This document shows positions 10,301-23,800 of a stretch of DNA of 64,000 bases, piece by piece; the stretch's first letter is position 1, and every line of letters begins with the position of its first letter. Source of the stretch: Cornus controversa. Its lineage: Eukaryota > Streptophyta > Magnoliopsida > Cornales > Cornaceae. Location: contig CM048847.1 of assembly GCA_026545225.1 (NCBI GenBank), positions 14,069,835 through 14,133,834 of the forward strand, read 5' to 3'. Below the pieces are notes generated by a model. That model saw only the letters and a program-made list of their open reading frames with translations. It was not told the DNA's origin and ran no database searches. Position numbers and translations under genes: made by a program.

Positions 10301-13300
10301 TGCAAGGAATTGTTCTTTTTGACTCAGAACAACTCAAACAAACATGGATGAAGATCGGATCGACATGCTCGTCGTTTCTTTGGGACCCTTTGATGGTTTC
10401 ATTTAGAAAAAAGTAGCGTACGATTAATATTATGGCAAGACTTCGCTTGGAATGTGGTTTTCTAATCAAAACAACTCAAATGAAACAAGTTTAAAATGGT
10501 TGGTAGCTTACAAATTGTTTCCTTCAGATGTCCAAACGGTCGAATTTGGAACAAAGCACCATACGATTGTGATGAAGATCGGATTGACATGTTCGTCACT
10601 TCTTTTGGATGCTTTGATGGTCTAATTTGGAAAAAAGAAACTTACGATTCTGATTATGGCACGACTTCTCAAGGAATGGGTTTTTGAATCAGAACAACTC
10701 AAACAAAACTTGTTTAAAATCCTCGATAGCTTGGGAATTGTTTCTTTTACTTGTCCAGATGGTTGAAGTTGGCATAGAGCACCATACGGTTGTGATCATT
10801 CATGGGTGCAGCATGGAATTACTCTTTTCGATTCAGGACGTCCTGACGGTTGAATTTGGCATAAAGCAACGTATAATTCTAGGTATGGCACGATTTCACG
10901 TGGATTGGACTTTTCGAATCAGGACAGGTCAAACCAAACAAGTTCGAAACCGTTGTTGTCATTCTCTATTCTTCTAGACATCCAGATGGTCAATTCTAGG
11001 ACAAAGCACCATACGGTTGTGGTCATGCCTGGTTATTGCAAGGAATTGTTCTTTTCGACTCATAACAACTCAAACAAACATGGATGAAGATCGGATCGAC
11101 ATGCTCGTCGTTTCTTTGGGACGCTTTGATGGTTTCATTTAGAAAAAAGCAGCGTACGATTACTATTATGGCACGACTTCTCTTGGAATGTGGTTTTCTA
11201 ATCATAACAACTCAAATGAAACAAGTTTAAAATGGTTGGTAGCTTGCAAATTGTTTCCTTTAGATGTCGAAACGGTCGAATTTGGAACAAAGCACCATAC
11301 GGTTGTGATGAAGATCGGATTGACAGGTTGGTCACTTCTTTTGGATGCTTTGATGGTCTAATTTGGAAAAAAGAAACTTACGATTCTGATTATGACACAA
11401 CTTCTCAAGCAATGGGGTTTTTGAATCAGAACAACTAAAACTAAACTTGTTTAAAATCATCGATAGCTTGGGAATTGTTTCTTTTACTTGTCCAGATGGT
11501 TGAAGTTGGCATAGAGCACCATACGGTTGTGATCATTCATGAGTACAGCAAGGAATTACTCTTTTCGATTCAGGACGTCCTCACGGTCGAATTAGGCATA
11601 AAGCAACGTATAATTCTATGTATGGCACGATTTCACGTGGATTGGACTTTTCGAATCAGGACAGGTCAAACGAAACAAGTTCAAAACCGTTGTTGTCATT
11701 CTCTATTCTTCTGGACATCCAGATGGTCAATTCTTGCACAAAGCGCCATACGGTTGTGGTCATGCCTGGTTATTGCAAGGAATTGTTCTTTTTGACTCAG
11801 AACAACTCAAACAAACATGGATGAAGATCGGATCGACATGCTCGTCGTTTCTTTGGGACCCTTTGATGGTTTCATTTAGAAAAAAGTAGCGTACGATTAA
11901 TATTATGGCAAGACTTCGCTTGGAATGTGGTTTTCTAATCAAAACAACTCAAATGAAACAAGTTTAAAATGGTTGGTAGCTTACAAATTGTTTCCTTTAG
12001 ATGTCCAAACGGTCGAATTTGGAACAAAGCACCATACGATTGTGATGAAGATCGGATTGACATGTTCGTCACTTCTTTTGGATGCTTTGATGGTCTAATT
12101 TGGAAAAAAGAAACTTACGATTCTGATTATGGCACGACTTCTCAAGGAATGGGGTTTTTGAATCAGAACAACTCAAACAAAACTTGTTTAAAATCCTCGA
12201 TAGCTTGGGAATTGTTTCTTTTACTTGTCCAGATGGTTGAAGTTGGCATAGAGCACCATACGGTTGTGATCATTCATGGGTGCAGCATGGAATTACTCTT
12301 TTCGATTCAGGACGTCCTGACGGTTGAATTTGGCATAAAGCAACGTATAATTCTAGGTATGGCACGATTTCACGTGGATTGGACTTTTCGAATCAGGACA
12401 GGTCAAACGAAACAAGTTCGAAACCGTTGTTGTCATTCTCTATTTTTCTGGACATCCAGATGCTCAATTCTAGCACAAAGCGCCATACGGTTGTCGTCAT
12501 GCCTGATTATTGCAAGCAATAGTTCTTTCGACTCAGAACAACTCAAACAGACATGGATGAAGATCGGATCGACATGCTCGTCGTTTCTTTGGGACGCTTT
12601 GATGGTTTCATTTAGAAAAAAGCAGCGTACGATTACTATTATGGCACGACTTCTCTTGGAATGTGGTTTTCTAATCATAACAACTCAAATGAAACAAGTT
12701 TAAAATGGTTGGTAGCTTGCAAATTGTTTCCTTTAGATGTCGAAACGGTCGAATTTGGAACAAAGCACCATACGGTTGTGATGAAGATCGGATTGACAGG
12801 TTCGTCACTTCTTTTGGATGCTTTGATGGTCTAATTTGGAAAAAAGAAACTTACGATTCTGATTATGACACAACTTCTCAAGCAATGGGGTTTTTGAATC
12901 AGAACAACTGAAACTAAACTTGTTTAAAATCATCGATAGCTTGGGAATTGTTTCTTTTACTTGTCCAGATGGTTGAAGTTGGCATAGAGCACCATACGGT
13001 TGTGATCATTCATGAGTGCAGCAAGGAATTACTCTTTTCGATTCAGGACGTCCTCACGGTCGAATTAGGCATAAAGCAACGTATAATTCTATGTATGGCA
13101 CGATTTCACGTGGATTGGACTTTTCGAATCAGGACAGGTCAAACGAAACAAGTTCAAAACCGTTGTTGTCATTCTCTATTCTTCTGGACATCCAGATGGT
13201 CAATTCTAGCACAAAGCGCCATACGGTTGTGGTCATGCCTGGTTATTGCAAGAAATTGTTCTTTTTGACTCAGAACAACTCAAACAAACATGGATGAAGA

Positions 13301-14728
13301 TCGGATCGACATGCTCGTCGTTTCTTTGGGACCCTTTGATGGTTTCATTTAGAAAAAAGTAGCGTACGATTAATATTATGGCAAGACTTCGCTTGGAATG
13401 TGGTTTTCTAATCAAAACAACTCAAATGAAACAAGTTTAAAATGGTTGGTAGCTTACAAATTGTTTCCTTCAGATGTCCAAACGGTCGAATTTGGAACAA
13501 AGCACCATACGATTGTGATGAAGATCGGATTGACATGTTCGTCACTTCTTTTGGATGCTTTGATGGTCTAATTTGGAAAAAAGAAACTTACGATTCTGAT
13601 TATGGCACGACTTCTCAAGGAATGGGTTTTTGAATCAGAACAACTCAAACAAAACTTGTTTAAAATCCTCGATAGCTTGGGAATTGTTTCTTTTACTTGT
13701 CCAGATGGTTGAAGTTGGCATAGAGCACCATACGGTTGTGATCATTCATGGGTGCAGCATGGAATTACTCTTTTCGATTCAGGACGTCCTGACGGTTGAA
13801 TTTGGCATAAAGCAACGTATAATTCTAGGTATGGCATGATTTCACGTGGATTGGACTTTTCGAATCAGGACAAGTCAAACGAAACAAGTTCGAAACCGTT
13901 GTTGTCATTCTCTATTTTTCTGGACATCCAGATGGTCAATTCTAGCACAAAGCGCCATACGGTTGTCGTCATGCCTGATTATTGCAAGCAATAGTTCTTT
14001 CGACTCAGAACAACTCAAACAGACATGGATGAAGATCGGATCGACATGCTCGTCGTTTCTTTGGGACGCTTTGATGGTTTCATTTAGAAAAAAGCAGCGT
14101 ACGATTACTATTATGGCACGACTTCTCTTGGAATGTGGTTTTCTAATCATAACAACTCAAATGAAACAAGTTTAAAATGGTTGGTAGCTTGCAAATTGTT
14201 TCCTTTAGATGTCGAAACGGTCGAATTTGGAACAAAGCACCATACGGTTGTGATGAAGATCGGATTGACAGGTTCGTCACTTCTTTTGGATGCTTTGATG
14301 GTCTAATTTGGAAAAAAGAAACTTACGATTCTGATTATGACACAACTTCTCAAGCAATGGGGTTTTTGAATCAGAACAACTGAAACTAAACTTGTTTAAA
14401 ATCATCGATAGCTTGGGAATTGTTTCTTTTACTTGTCCAGATGGTTGAAGTTGGCATAGAGCACCATACGGTTGTGATCATTCATGAGTGCAGCAAGGAA
14501 TTACTCTTTTCGATTCAGGACGTCCTCACGGTCGAATTAGGCATAAAGCAACGTATAATTCTATGTATGGCACGATTTCACGTGGATTGGACTTTTCGAA
14601 TCAGGACAGGTCAAACGAAACAAGTTCAAAACCGTTGTTGTCATTCTCTATTCTTCTGGACATCCAGATGGTCAATTCTAGCACAAAGCGCCATACGGTT
14701 GTGGTCATGCCTGGTTATTGCAAGGAAT
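7365..14728 (+). repeat. Ten-monomer higher-order repeat, copy 2 (7,364 bp)
   Basis: This directly adjoins copy 1 and repeats its private variants in order: near 8711, 9834, 11326, 11435, 11541, 11733, the A unit at 11969, 12460, 13250 and 13834. By eye I found only two differences, both T in copy 1 and C in copy 2, in the CCTTYAGATG motif (215 versus 7579, and 1688 versus 9052). The comparison was not exhaustive. A third copy does not follow: the unit at 15650 lacks the AATAAGG variant and the A unit at 16387 has tail III where the block predicts tail I. Confidence 0.9.
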
Positions 14729-17700
14729 TGTTCTTTTTGACTCAGAACAACTCAAACAAACATGGATGAAGATCGGATCGACATGCTCGTCGTTTCTTTG
14801 GGACCCTTTGATGGTTTCATTTAGAAAAAAGTAGCGTACGATTAATATTATGGCAAGACTTCGCTTGGAATGTGGTTTTCTAATCAAAACAACTCAAATG
14901 AAACAAGTTTAAAATGGTTGGTAGCTTACAAATTGTTTCCTTTAGATGTCCAAACGGTCGAATTTGGAACAAAGCACCATACGATTGTGATGAAGATCGG
15001 ATTGACATGTTCGTCACTTCTTTTGGATGCTTTGATGGTCTAATTTGGAAAAAAGAAACTTACGATTCTGATTATGGCACGACTTCTCAAGGAATGGGTT
15101 TTTGAATCAGAACAACTCAAACAAAACTTGTTTAAAATCCTCGATAGCTTGGGAATTGTTTCTTTTACTTGTCCAGATGGTTGAAGTTGGCATAGAGCAC
15201 CATACGGTTGTGATCATTCATGGGTGCAGCATGGAATTACTCTTTTCGATTCAGGACGTCCTGACGGTTGAATTTGGCATAAAGCAACGTATAATTCTAG
15301 GTATGGCACGATTTCACGTGGATTGGACTTTTCGAATCAGGACAGGTCAAACCAAACAAGTTCGAAACCGTTGTTGTCATTCTCTATTCTTCTAGACATC
15401 CAGATGGTCAATTCTAGGACAAAGCACCATACGGTTGTGGTCATGCCTGGTTATTGCAAGGAATTGTTCTTTTCGACTCATAACAACTCAAACAAACATG
15501 GATGAAGATCGGATCGACATGCTCGTCGTTTCTTTGGGACGCTTTGATGGTTTCATTTAGAAAAAAGCAGCGTACGATTACTATTATGGCACGACTTCTC
15601 TTGGAATGTGGTTTTCTAATCATAACAACTCAAATGAAACAAGTTTAAAATGGTTGGTAGCTTGCAAATTGTTTCCTTTAGATGTCGAAACGGTCGAATT
15701 TGGAACAAAGCACCATACGGTTGTGATGAAGATCGGATTGACAGGTTCGTCACTTCTTTTGGATGCTTTGATGGTCTAATTTGGAAAAAAGAAACTTACG
15801 ATTCTGATTATGACACAACTTCTCAAGCAATGGGGTTTTTGAATCAGAACAACTGAAACTAAACTTGTTTAAAATCATCGATAGCTTGGGAATTGTTTCT
15901 TTTACTTGTCCAGATGGTTGAAGTTGGCATAGAGCACCATACGGTTGTGATCATTCATGAGTGCAGCAAGGAATTACTCTTTTCGATTCAGGACGTCCTC
16001 ACGGTCGAATTAGGCATAAAGCAACGTATAATTCTATGTATGGCACGATTTCACGTGGATTGGACTTTTCGAATCAGGACAGGTCAAACGAAACAAGTTC
16101 AAAACCGTTGTTGTCATTCTCTATTCTTCTGGACATCCAGATGGTCAATTCTAGCACAAAGCGCCATACGGTTGTGGTCATGCCTGGTTATTGCAAGGAA
16201 TTGTTCTTTTTGACTCAGAACAACTCAAACAAACATGGATGAAGATCGGATCGACATGCTCGTCGTTTCTTTGGGACCCTTTGATGGTTTCATTTAGAAA
16301 AAAGTAGCGTACGATTAATATTATGGCAAGACTTCGCTTGGAATGTGGTTTTCTAATCAAAACAACTCAAATGAAACAAGTTTAAAATGGTTGGTAGCTT
16401 ACAAATTGTTTCCTTCAGATGTCCAAACGGTCGAATTTGGAACAAAGCACCATACGATTGTGATGAAGATCGGATTGACATGTTCGTCACTTCTTTTGGA
16501 TGCTTTGATGGTCTAATTTGGAAAAAAGAAACTTACGATTCTGATTATGGCACGACTTCTCAAGGAATGGGTTTTTGAATCAGAACAACTCAAACAAAAC
16601 TTGTTTAAAATCCTCGATAGCTTGGGAATTGTTTCTTTTACTTGTCCAGATGGTTGAAGTTGGCATAGAGCACCATACGGTTGTGATCATTCATGGGTGC
16701 AGCATGGAATTACTCTTTTCGATTCAGGACGTCCTGACGGTTGAATTTGGCATAAAGCAACGTATAATTCTAGGTATGGCACGATTTCACGTGGATTGGA
16801 CTTTTCGAATCAGGACAAGTCAAACGAAACAAGTTCGAAACCGTTGTTGTCATTCTCTATTTTTCTGGACATCCAGATGGTCAATTCTAGCACAAAGCGC
16901 CATACGGTTGTCGTCATGCCTGATTATTGCAAGCAATAGTTCTTTCGACTCAGAACAACTCAAACAGACATGGATGAAGATCGGATCGACATGCTCGTCG
17001 TTTCTTTGGGACGCTTTGATGGTTTCATTTAGAAAAAAGCAGCGTACGATTACTATTATGGCACGACTTCTCTTGGAATGTGGTTTTCTAATCATAACAA
17101 CTCAAATGAAACAAGTTTAAAATGGTTGGTAGCTTGCAAATTGTTTCCTTTAGATGTCGAAACGGTCGAATTTGGAACAAAGCACCATACGGTTGTGATG
17201 AAGATCGGATTGACAGGTTCGTCACTTCTTTTGGATGCTTTGATGGTCTAATTTGGAAAAAAGAAACTTACGATTCTGATTATGACACAACTTCTCAAGC
17301 AATGGGGTTTTTGAATCAGAACAACTGAAACTAAACTTGTTTAAAATCATCGATAGCTTGGGAATTGTTTCTTTTACTTGTCCAGATGGTTGAAGTTGGC
17401 ATAGAGCACCATACGGTTGTGATCATTCATGAGTGCAGCAAGGAATTACTCTTTTCGATTCAGGACGTCCTCACGGTCGAATTAGGCATAAAGCAACGTA
17501 TAATTCTATGTATGGCACGATTTCACGTGGATTGGACTTTTCGAATCAGGACAGGTCAAACGAAACAAGTTCAAAACCGTTGTTGTCATTCTCTATTCTT
17601 CTGGACATCCAGATGGTCAATTCTAGCACAAAGCGCCATACGGTTGTGGTCATGCCTGGTTATTGCAAGGAATTGTTCTTTTTGACTCAGAACAACTCAA

Positions 17701-18399
17701 ACAAACATGGATGAAGATCGGATCGACATGCTCGTCGTTTCTTTGGGACCCTTTGATGGTTTCATTTAGAAAAAAGTAGCGTACGATTAATATTATGGCA
17801 AGACTTCGCTTGGAATGTGGTTTTCTAATCAAAACAACTCAAATGAAACAAGTTTAAAATGGTTGGTAGCTTACAAATTGTTTCCTTTAGATGTCCAAAC
17901 GGTCGAATTTGGAACAAAGCACCATACGATTGTGATGAAGATCGGATTGACATGTTCGTCACTTCTTTTGGATGCTTTGATGGTCTAATTTGGAAAAAAG
18001 AAACTTACGATTCTGATTATGGCACGACTTCTCAAGGAATGGGTTTTTGAATCAGAACAACTCAAACAAAACTTGTTTAAAATCCTCGATAGCTTGGGAA
18101 TTGTTTCTTTTACTTGTCCAGATGGTTGAAGTTGGCATAGAGCACCATACGGTTGTGATCATTCATGGGTGCAGCATGGAATTACTCTTTTCGATTCAGG
18201 ACGTCCTGACGGTTGAATTTGGCATAAAGCAACGTATAATTCTAGGTATGGCACGATTTCACGTGGATTGGACTTTTCGAATCAGGACAGGTCAAACCAA
18301 ACAAGTTCGAAACCGTTGTTGTCATTCTCTATTCTTCTAGACATCCAGATGGTCAATTCTAGGACAAAGCACCATACGGTTGTGGTCATGCCTGGTTAT

Positions 18400-18401
18400 T
18401 C
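18400..18401 (+). other. Isolated 1-bp deletion in a satellite unit
   Basis: The motif GGTTATTGCAAGG reads GGTTATTCAAGG here: one G is missing between 18400 and 18401. The unit at 17859 is therefore 735 bp instead of 736. I found no second copy of this deletion in the window, so it is either a recent private change or a sequencing error. Confidence 0.85.
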
Positions 18402-18593
18402 AAGGAATTGTTCTTTTCGACTCATAACAACTCAAACAAACATGGATGAAGATCGGATCGACATGCTCGTCGTTTCTTTGGGACGCTTTGATGGTTTCAT
18501 TTAGAAAAAAGCAGCGTACGATTACTATTATGGCACGACTTCTCTTGGAATGTGGTTTTCTAATCATAACAACTCAAATGAAACAAGTTTAAA

Positions 18594-19330
18594 ATGGTTG
18601 GTAGCTTGCAAATTGTTTCCTTTAGATGTCGAAACGGTCGAATTTGGAACAAAGCACCATACGGTTGTGATGAAGATCGGATTGACAGGTTCGTCACTTC
18701 TTTTGGATGCTTTGATGGTCTAATTTGGAAAAAAGAAACTTACGATTCTGATTATGACACAACTTCTCAAGCAATGGGGTTTTTGAATCAGAACAACTGA
18801 AACTAAACTTGTTTAAAATCATCGATAGCTTGGGAATTGTTTCTTTTACTTGTCCAGATGGTTGAAGTTGGCATAGAGCACCATACGGTTGTGATCATTC
18901 ATGAGTGCAGCAAGGAATTACTCTTTTCGATTCAGGACGTCCTCACGGTCGAATTAGGCATAAAGCAACGTATAATTCTATGTATGGCACGATTTCACGT
19001 GGATTGGACTTTTCGATTCAGGACAGGTCAAACGAAACAAGTTCAAAACCGTTGTTGTCATTCTCTATTCTTCTGGACATCCAGATGGTCAATTCTAGCA
19101 CAAAGCGCCATACGGTTGTGGTCATGCCTGGTTATTGCAAGAAATTGTTCTTTTTGACTCAGAACAACTCAAACAAACATGGATGAAGATCGGATCGACA
19201 TGCTCGTCGTTTCTTTGGGACCCTTTGATGGTTTCATTTAGAAAAAAGTAGCGTACGATTAATATTATGGCAAGACTTCGCTTGGAATGTGGTTTTCTAA
19301 TCAAAACAACTCAAATGAAACAAGTTTAAA
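18594..19330 (+). repeat. B unit of a local 1,473-bp duplication, copy 1
   Basis: This B unit carries two rare variants together: TTTTCGATTCAGG (T at 19017) and GCAAGAAATTG (A at 19142). The B unit 1,473 bp downstream has both. The preceding A unit lacks the partner's intact G at 18400, so the deletion arose after the duplication or was not copied. Confidence 0.85.
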
Positions 19331-20066
19331 ATGGTTGGTAGCTTACAAATTGTTTCCTTCAGATGTCCAAACGGTCGAATTTGGAACAAAGCACCATACG
19401 ATTGTGATGAAGATCGGATTGACATGTTCGTCACTTCTTTTGGATGCTTTGATGGTCTAATTTGGAAAAAAGAAACTTACGATTCTGATTATGGCACGAC
19501 TTCTCAAGGAATGGGTTTTTGAATCAGAACAACTCAAACAAAACTTGTTTAAAATCCTCGATAGCTTGGGAATTGTTTCTTTTACTTGTCCAGATGGTTG
19601 AAGTTGGCATAGAGCACCATACGGTTGTGATCATTCATGGGTGCAGCATGGAATTACTCTTTTCGATTCAGGACGTCCTGACGGTTGAATTTGGCATAAA
19701 GCAACGTATAATTCTAGGTATGGCACGATTTCACGTGGATTGGACTTTTCGAATCAGGACAGGTCAAACCAAACAAGTTCGAAACCGTTGTTGTCATTCT
19801 CTATTCTTCTAGACATCCAGATGGTCAATTCTAGGACAAAGCACCATACGGTTGTGGTCATGCCTGGTTATTGCAAGGAATTGTTCTTTTCGACTCATAA
19901 CAACTCAAACAAACATGGATGAAGATCGGATCGACATGCTCGTCGTTTCTTTGGGACGCTTTGATGGTTTCATTTAGAAAAAAGCAGCGTACGATTACTA
20001 TTATGGCACGACTTCTCTTGGAATGTGGTTTTCTAATCATAACAACTCAAATGAAACAAGTTTAAA

Positions 20067-20803
20067 ATGGTTGGTAGCTTGCAAATTGTTTCCTTTAGAT
20101 GTCGAAACGGTCGAATTTGGAACAAAGCACCATACGGTTGTGATGAAGATCGGATTGACAGGTTCGTCACTTCTTTTGGATGCTTTGATGGTCTAATTTG
20201 GAAAAAAGAAACTTACGATTCTGATTATGACACAACTTCTCAAGCAATGGGGTTTTTGAATCAGAACAACTGAAACTAAACTTGTTTAAAATCATCGATA
20301 GCTTGGGAATTGTTTCTTTTACTTGTCCAGATGGTTGAAGTTGGCATAGAGCACCATACGGTTGTGATCATTCATGAGTGCAGCAAGGAATTACTCTTTT
20401 CGATTCAGGACGTCCTCACGGTCGAATTAGGCATAAAGCAACGTATAATTCTATGTATGGCACGATTTCACGTGGATTGGACTTTTCGATTCAGGACAGG
20501 TCAAACGAAACAAGTTCAAAACCGTTGTTGTCATTCTCTATTCTTCTGGACATCCAGATGGTCAATTCTAGCACAAAGCGCCATACGGTTGTGGTCATGC
20601 CTGGTTATTGCAAGAAATTGTTCTTTTTGACTCAGAACAACTCAAACAAACATGGATGAAGATCGGATCGACATGCTCGTCGTTTCTTTGGGACCCTTTG
20701 ATGGTTTCATTTAGAAAAAAGTAGCGTACGATTAATATTATGGCAAGACTTCGCTTGGAATGTGGTTTTCTAATCAAAACAACTCAAATGAAACAAGTTT
20801 AAA
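20067..20803 (+). repeat. B unit of a local 1,473-bp duplication, copy 2
   Basis: The paired variants of the unit at 18594 recur here at 20490 and 20615, exactly 1,473 bp later. GCAAGAAATTG alone also occurs in the ten-mer block (near 5886 and 13250), but the CGATTCAGG change was seen only in this pair. Confidence 0.85.
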
Positions 20804-23800
20804 ATGGTTGGTAGCTTACAAATTGTTTCCTTCAGATGTCCAAACGGTCGAATTTGGAACAAAGCACCATACGATTGTGATGAAGATCGGATTGACATGT
20901 TCGTCACTTCTTTTGGATGCTTTGATGGTCTAATTTGGAAAAAAGAAACTTACGATTCTGATTATGGCACGACTTCTCAAGGAATGGGTTTTTGAATCAG
21001 AACAACTCAAACAAAACTTGTTTAAAATCCTCGATAGCTTGGGAATTGTTTCTTTTACTTGTCCAGATGGTTGAAGTTGGCATAGAGCACCATACGGTTG
21101 TGATCATTCATGGGTGCAGCATGGAATTACTCTTTTCGATTCAGGACGTCCTGACGGTTGAATTTGGCATAAAGCAACGTATAATTCTAGGTATGGCACG
21201 ATTTCACGTGGATTGGACTTTTCGAATCAGGACAAGTCAAACGAAACAAGTTCGAAACCGTTGTTGTCATTCTCTATTTTTCTGGACATCCAGATGGTCA
21301 ATTCTAGCACAAAGCGCCATACGGTTGTCGTCATGCCTGATTATTGCAAGCAATAGTTCTTTCGACTCAGAACAACTCAAACAGACATGGATGAAGATCG
21401 GATCGACATGCTCGTCGTTTCTTTGGGACGCTTTGATGGTTTCATTTAGAAAAAAGCAGCGTACGATTACTATTATGGCACGACTTCTCTTGGAATGTGG
21501 TTTTCTAATCATAACAACTCAAATGAAACAAGTTTAAAATGGTTGGTAGCTTGCAAATTGTTTCCTTTAGATGTCGAAACGGTCGAATTTGGAACAAAGC
21601 ACCATACGGTTGTGATGAAGATCGGATTGACAGGTTCGTCACTTCTTTTGGATGCTTTGATGGTCTAATTTGGAAAAAAGAAACTTACGATTCTGATTAT
21701 GACACAACTTCTCAAGCAATGGGGTTTTTGAATCAGAACAACTGAAACTAAACTTGTTTAAAATCATCGATAGCTTGGGAATTGTTTCTTTTACTTGTCC
21801 AGATGGTTGAAGTTGGCATAGAGCACCATACGGTTGTGATCATTCATGAGTGCAGCAAGGAATTACTCTTTTCGATTCAGGACGTCCTCACGGTCGAATT
21901 AGGCATAAAGCAACGTATAATTCTATGTATGGCACGATTTCACGTGGATTGGACTTTTCGAATCAGGACAGGTCAAACGAAACAAGTTCAAAACCGTTGT
22001 TGTCATTCTCTATTCTTCTGGACATCCAGATGGTCAATTCTAGCACAAAGCGCCATACGGTTGTGGTCATGCCTGGTTATTGCAAGGAATTGTTCTTTTT
22101 GACTCAGAACAACTCAAACAAACATGGATGAAGATCGGATCGACATGCTCGTCGTTTCTTTGGGACCCTTTGATGGTTTCATTTAGAAAAAAGTAGCGTA
22201 CGATTAATATTATGGCAAGACTTCGCTTGGAATGTGGTTTTCTAATCAAAACAACTCAAATGAAACAAGTTTAAAATGGTTGGTAGCTTACAAATTGTTT
22301 CCTTTAGATGTCCAAACGGTCGAATTTGGAACAAAGCACCATACGATTGTGATGAAGATCGGATTGACATGTTCGTCACTTCTTTTGGATGCTTTGATGG
22401 TCTAATTTGGAAAAAAGAAACTTACGATTCTGATTATGGCACGACTTCTCAAGGAATGGGTTTTTGAATCAGAACAACTCAAACAAAACTTGTTTAAAAT
22501 CCTCGATAGCTTGGGAATTGTTTCTTTTACTTGTCCAGATGGTTGAAGTTGGCATAGAGCACCATACGGTTGTGATCATTCATGGGTGCAGCATGGAATT
22601 ACTCTTTTCGATTCAGGACGTCCTGACGGTTGAATTTGGCATAAAGCAACGTATAATTCTAGGTATGGCACGATTTCACGTGGATTGGACTTTTCGAATC
22701 AGGACAGGTCAAACCAAACAAGTTCGAAACCGTTGTTGTCATTCTCTATTCTTCTAGACATCCAGATGGTCAATTCTAGGACAAAGCACCATACGGTTGT
22801 GGTCATGCCTGGTTATTGCAAGGAATTGTTCTTTTCGACTCATAACAACTCAAACAAACATGGATGAAGATCGGATCGACATGCTCGTCGTTTCTTTGGG
22901 ACGCTTTGATGGTTTCATTTAGAAAAAAGCAGCGTACGATTACTATTATGGCACGACTTCTCTTGGAATGTGGTTTTCTAATCATAACAACTCAAATGAA
23001 ACAAGTTTAAAATGGTTGGTAGCTTGCAAATTGTTTCCTTTAGATGTCGAAACGGTCGAATTTGGAACAAAGCACCATACGGTTGTGATGAAGATCGGAT
23101 TGACAGGTTCGTCACTTCTTTTGGATGCTTTGATGGTCTAATTTGGAAAAAAGAAACTTACGATTCTGATTATGACACAACTTCTCAAGCAATGGGGTTT
23201 TTGAATCAGAACAACTGAAACTAAACTTGTTTAAAATCATCGATAGCTTGGGAATTGTTTCTTTTACTTGTCCAGATGGTTGAAGTTGGCATAGAGCACC
23301 ATACGGTTGTGATCATTCATGAGTGCAGCAAGGAATTACTCTTTTCGATTCAGGACGTCCTCACGGTCGAATTAGGCATAAAGCAACGTATAATTCTATG
23401 TATGGCACGATTTCACGTGGATTGGACTTTTCGAATCAGGACAGGTCAAACGAAACAAGTTCAAAACCGTTGTTGTCATTCTCTATTCTTCTGGACATCC
23501 AGATGGTCAATTCTAGCACAAAGCGCCATACGGTTGTGGTCATGCCTGGTTATTGCAAGGAATTGTTCTTTTTGACTCAGAACAACTCAAACAAACATGG
23601 ATGAAGATCGGATCGACATGCTCGTCGTTTCTTTGGGACCCTTTGATGGTTTCATTTAGAAAAAAGTAGCGTACGATTAATATTATGGCAAGACTTCGCT
23701 TGGAATGTGGTTTTCTAATCAAAACAACTCAAATGAAACAAGTTTAAAATGGTTGGTAGCTTACAAATTGTTTCCTTCAGATGTCCAAACGGTCGAATTT

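Noticed and set aside
20992..21537. Recurrent 181-residue and 163-residue frames as a multigene family
   Set aside because: These frames track tail haplotype III, which lacks one stop, and not any coding constraint. They start and stop at fixed points of the repeat.
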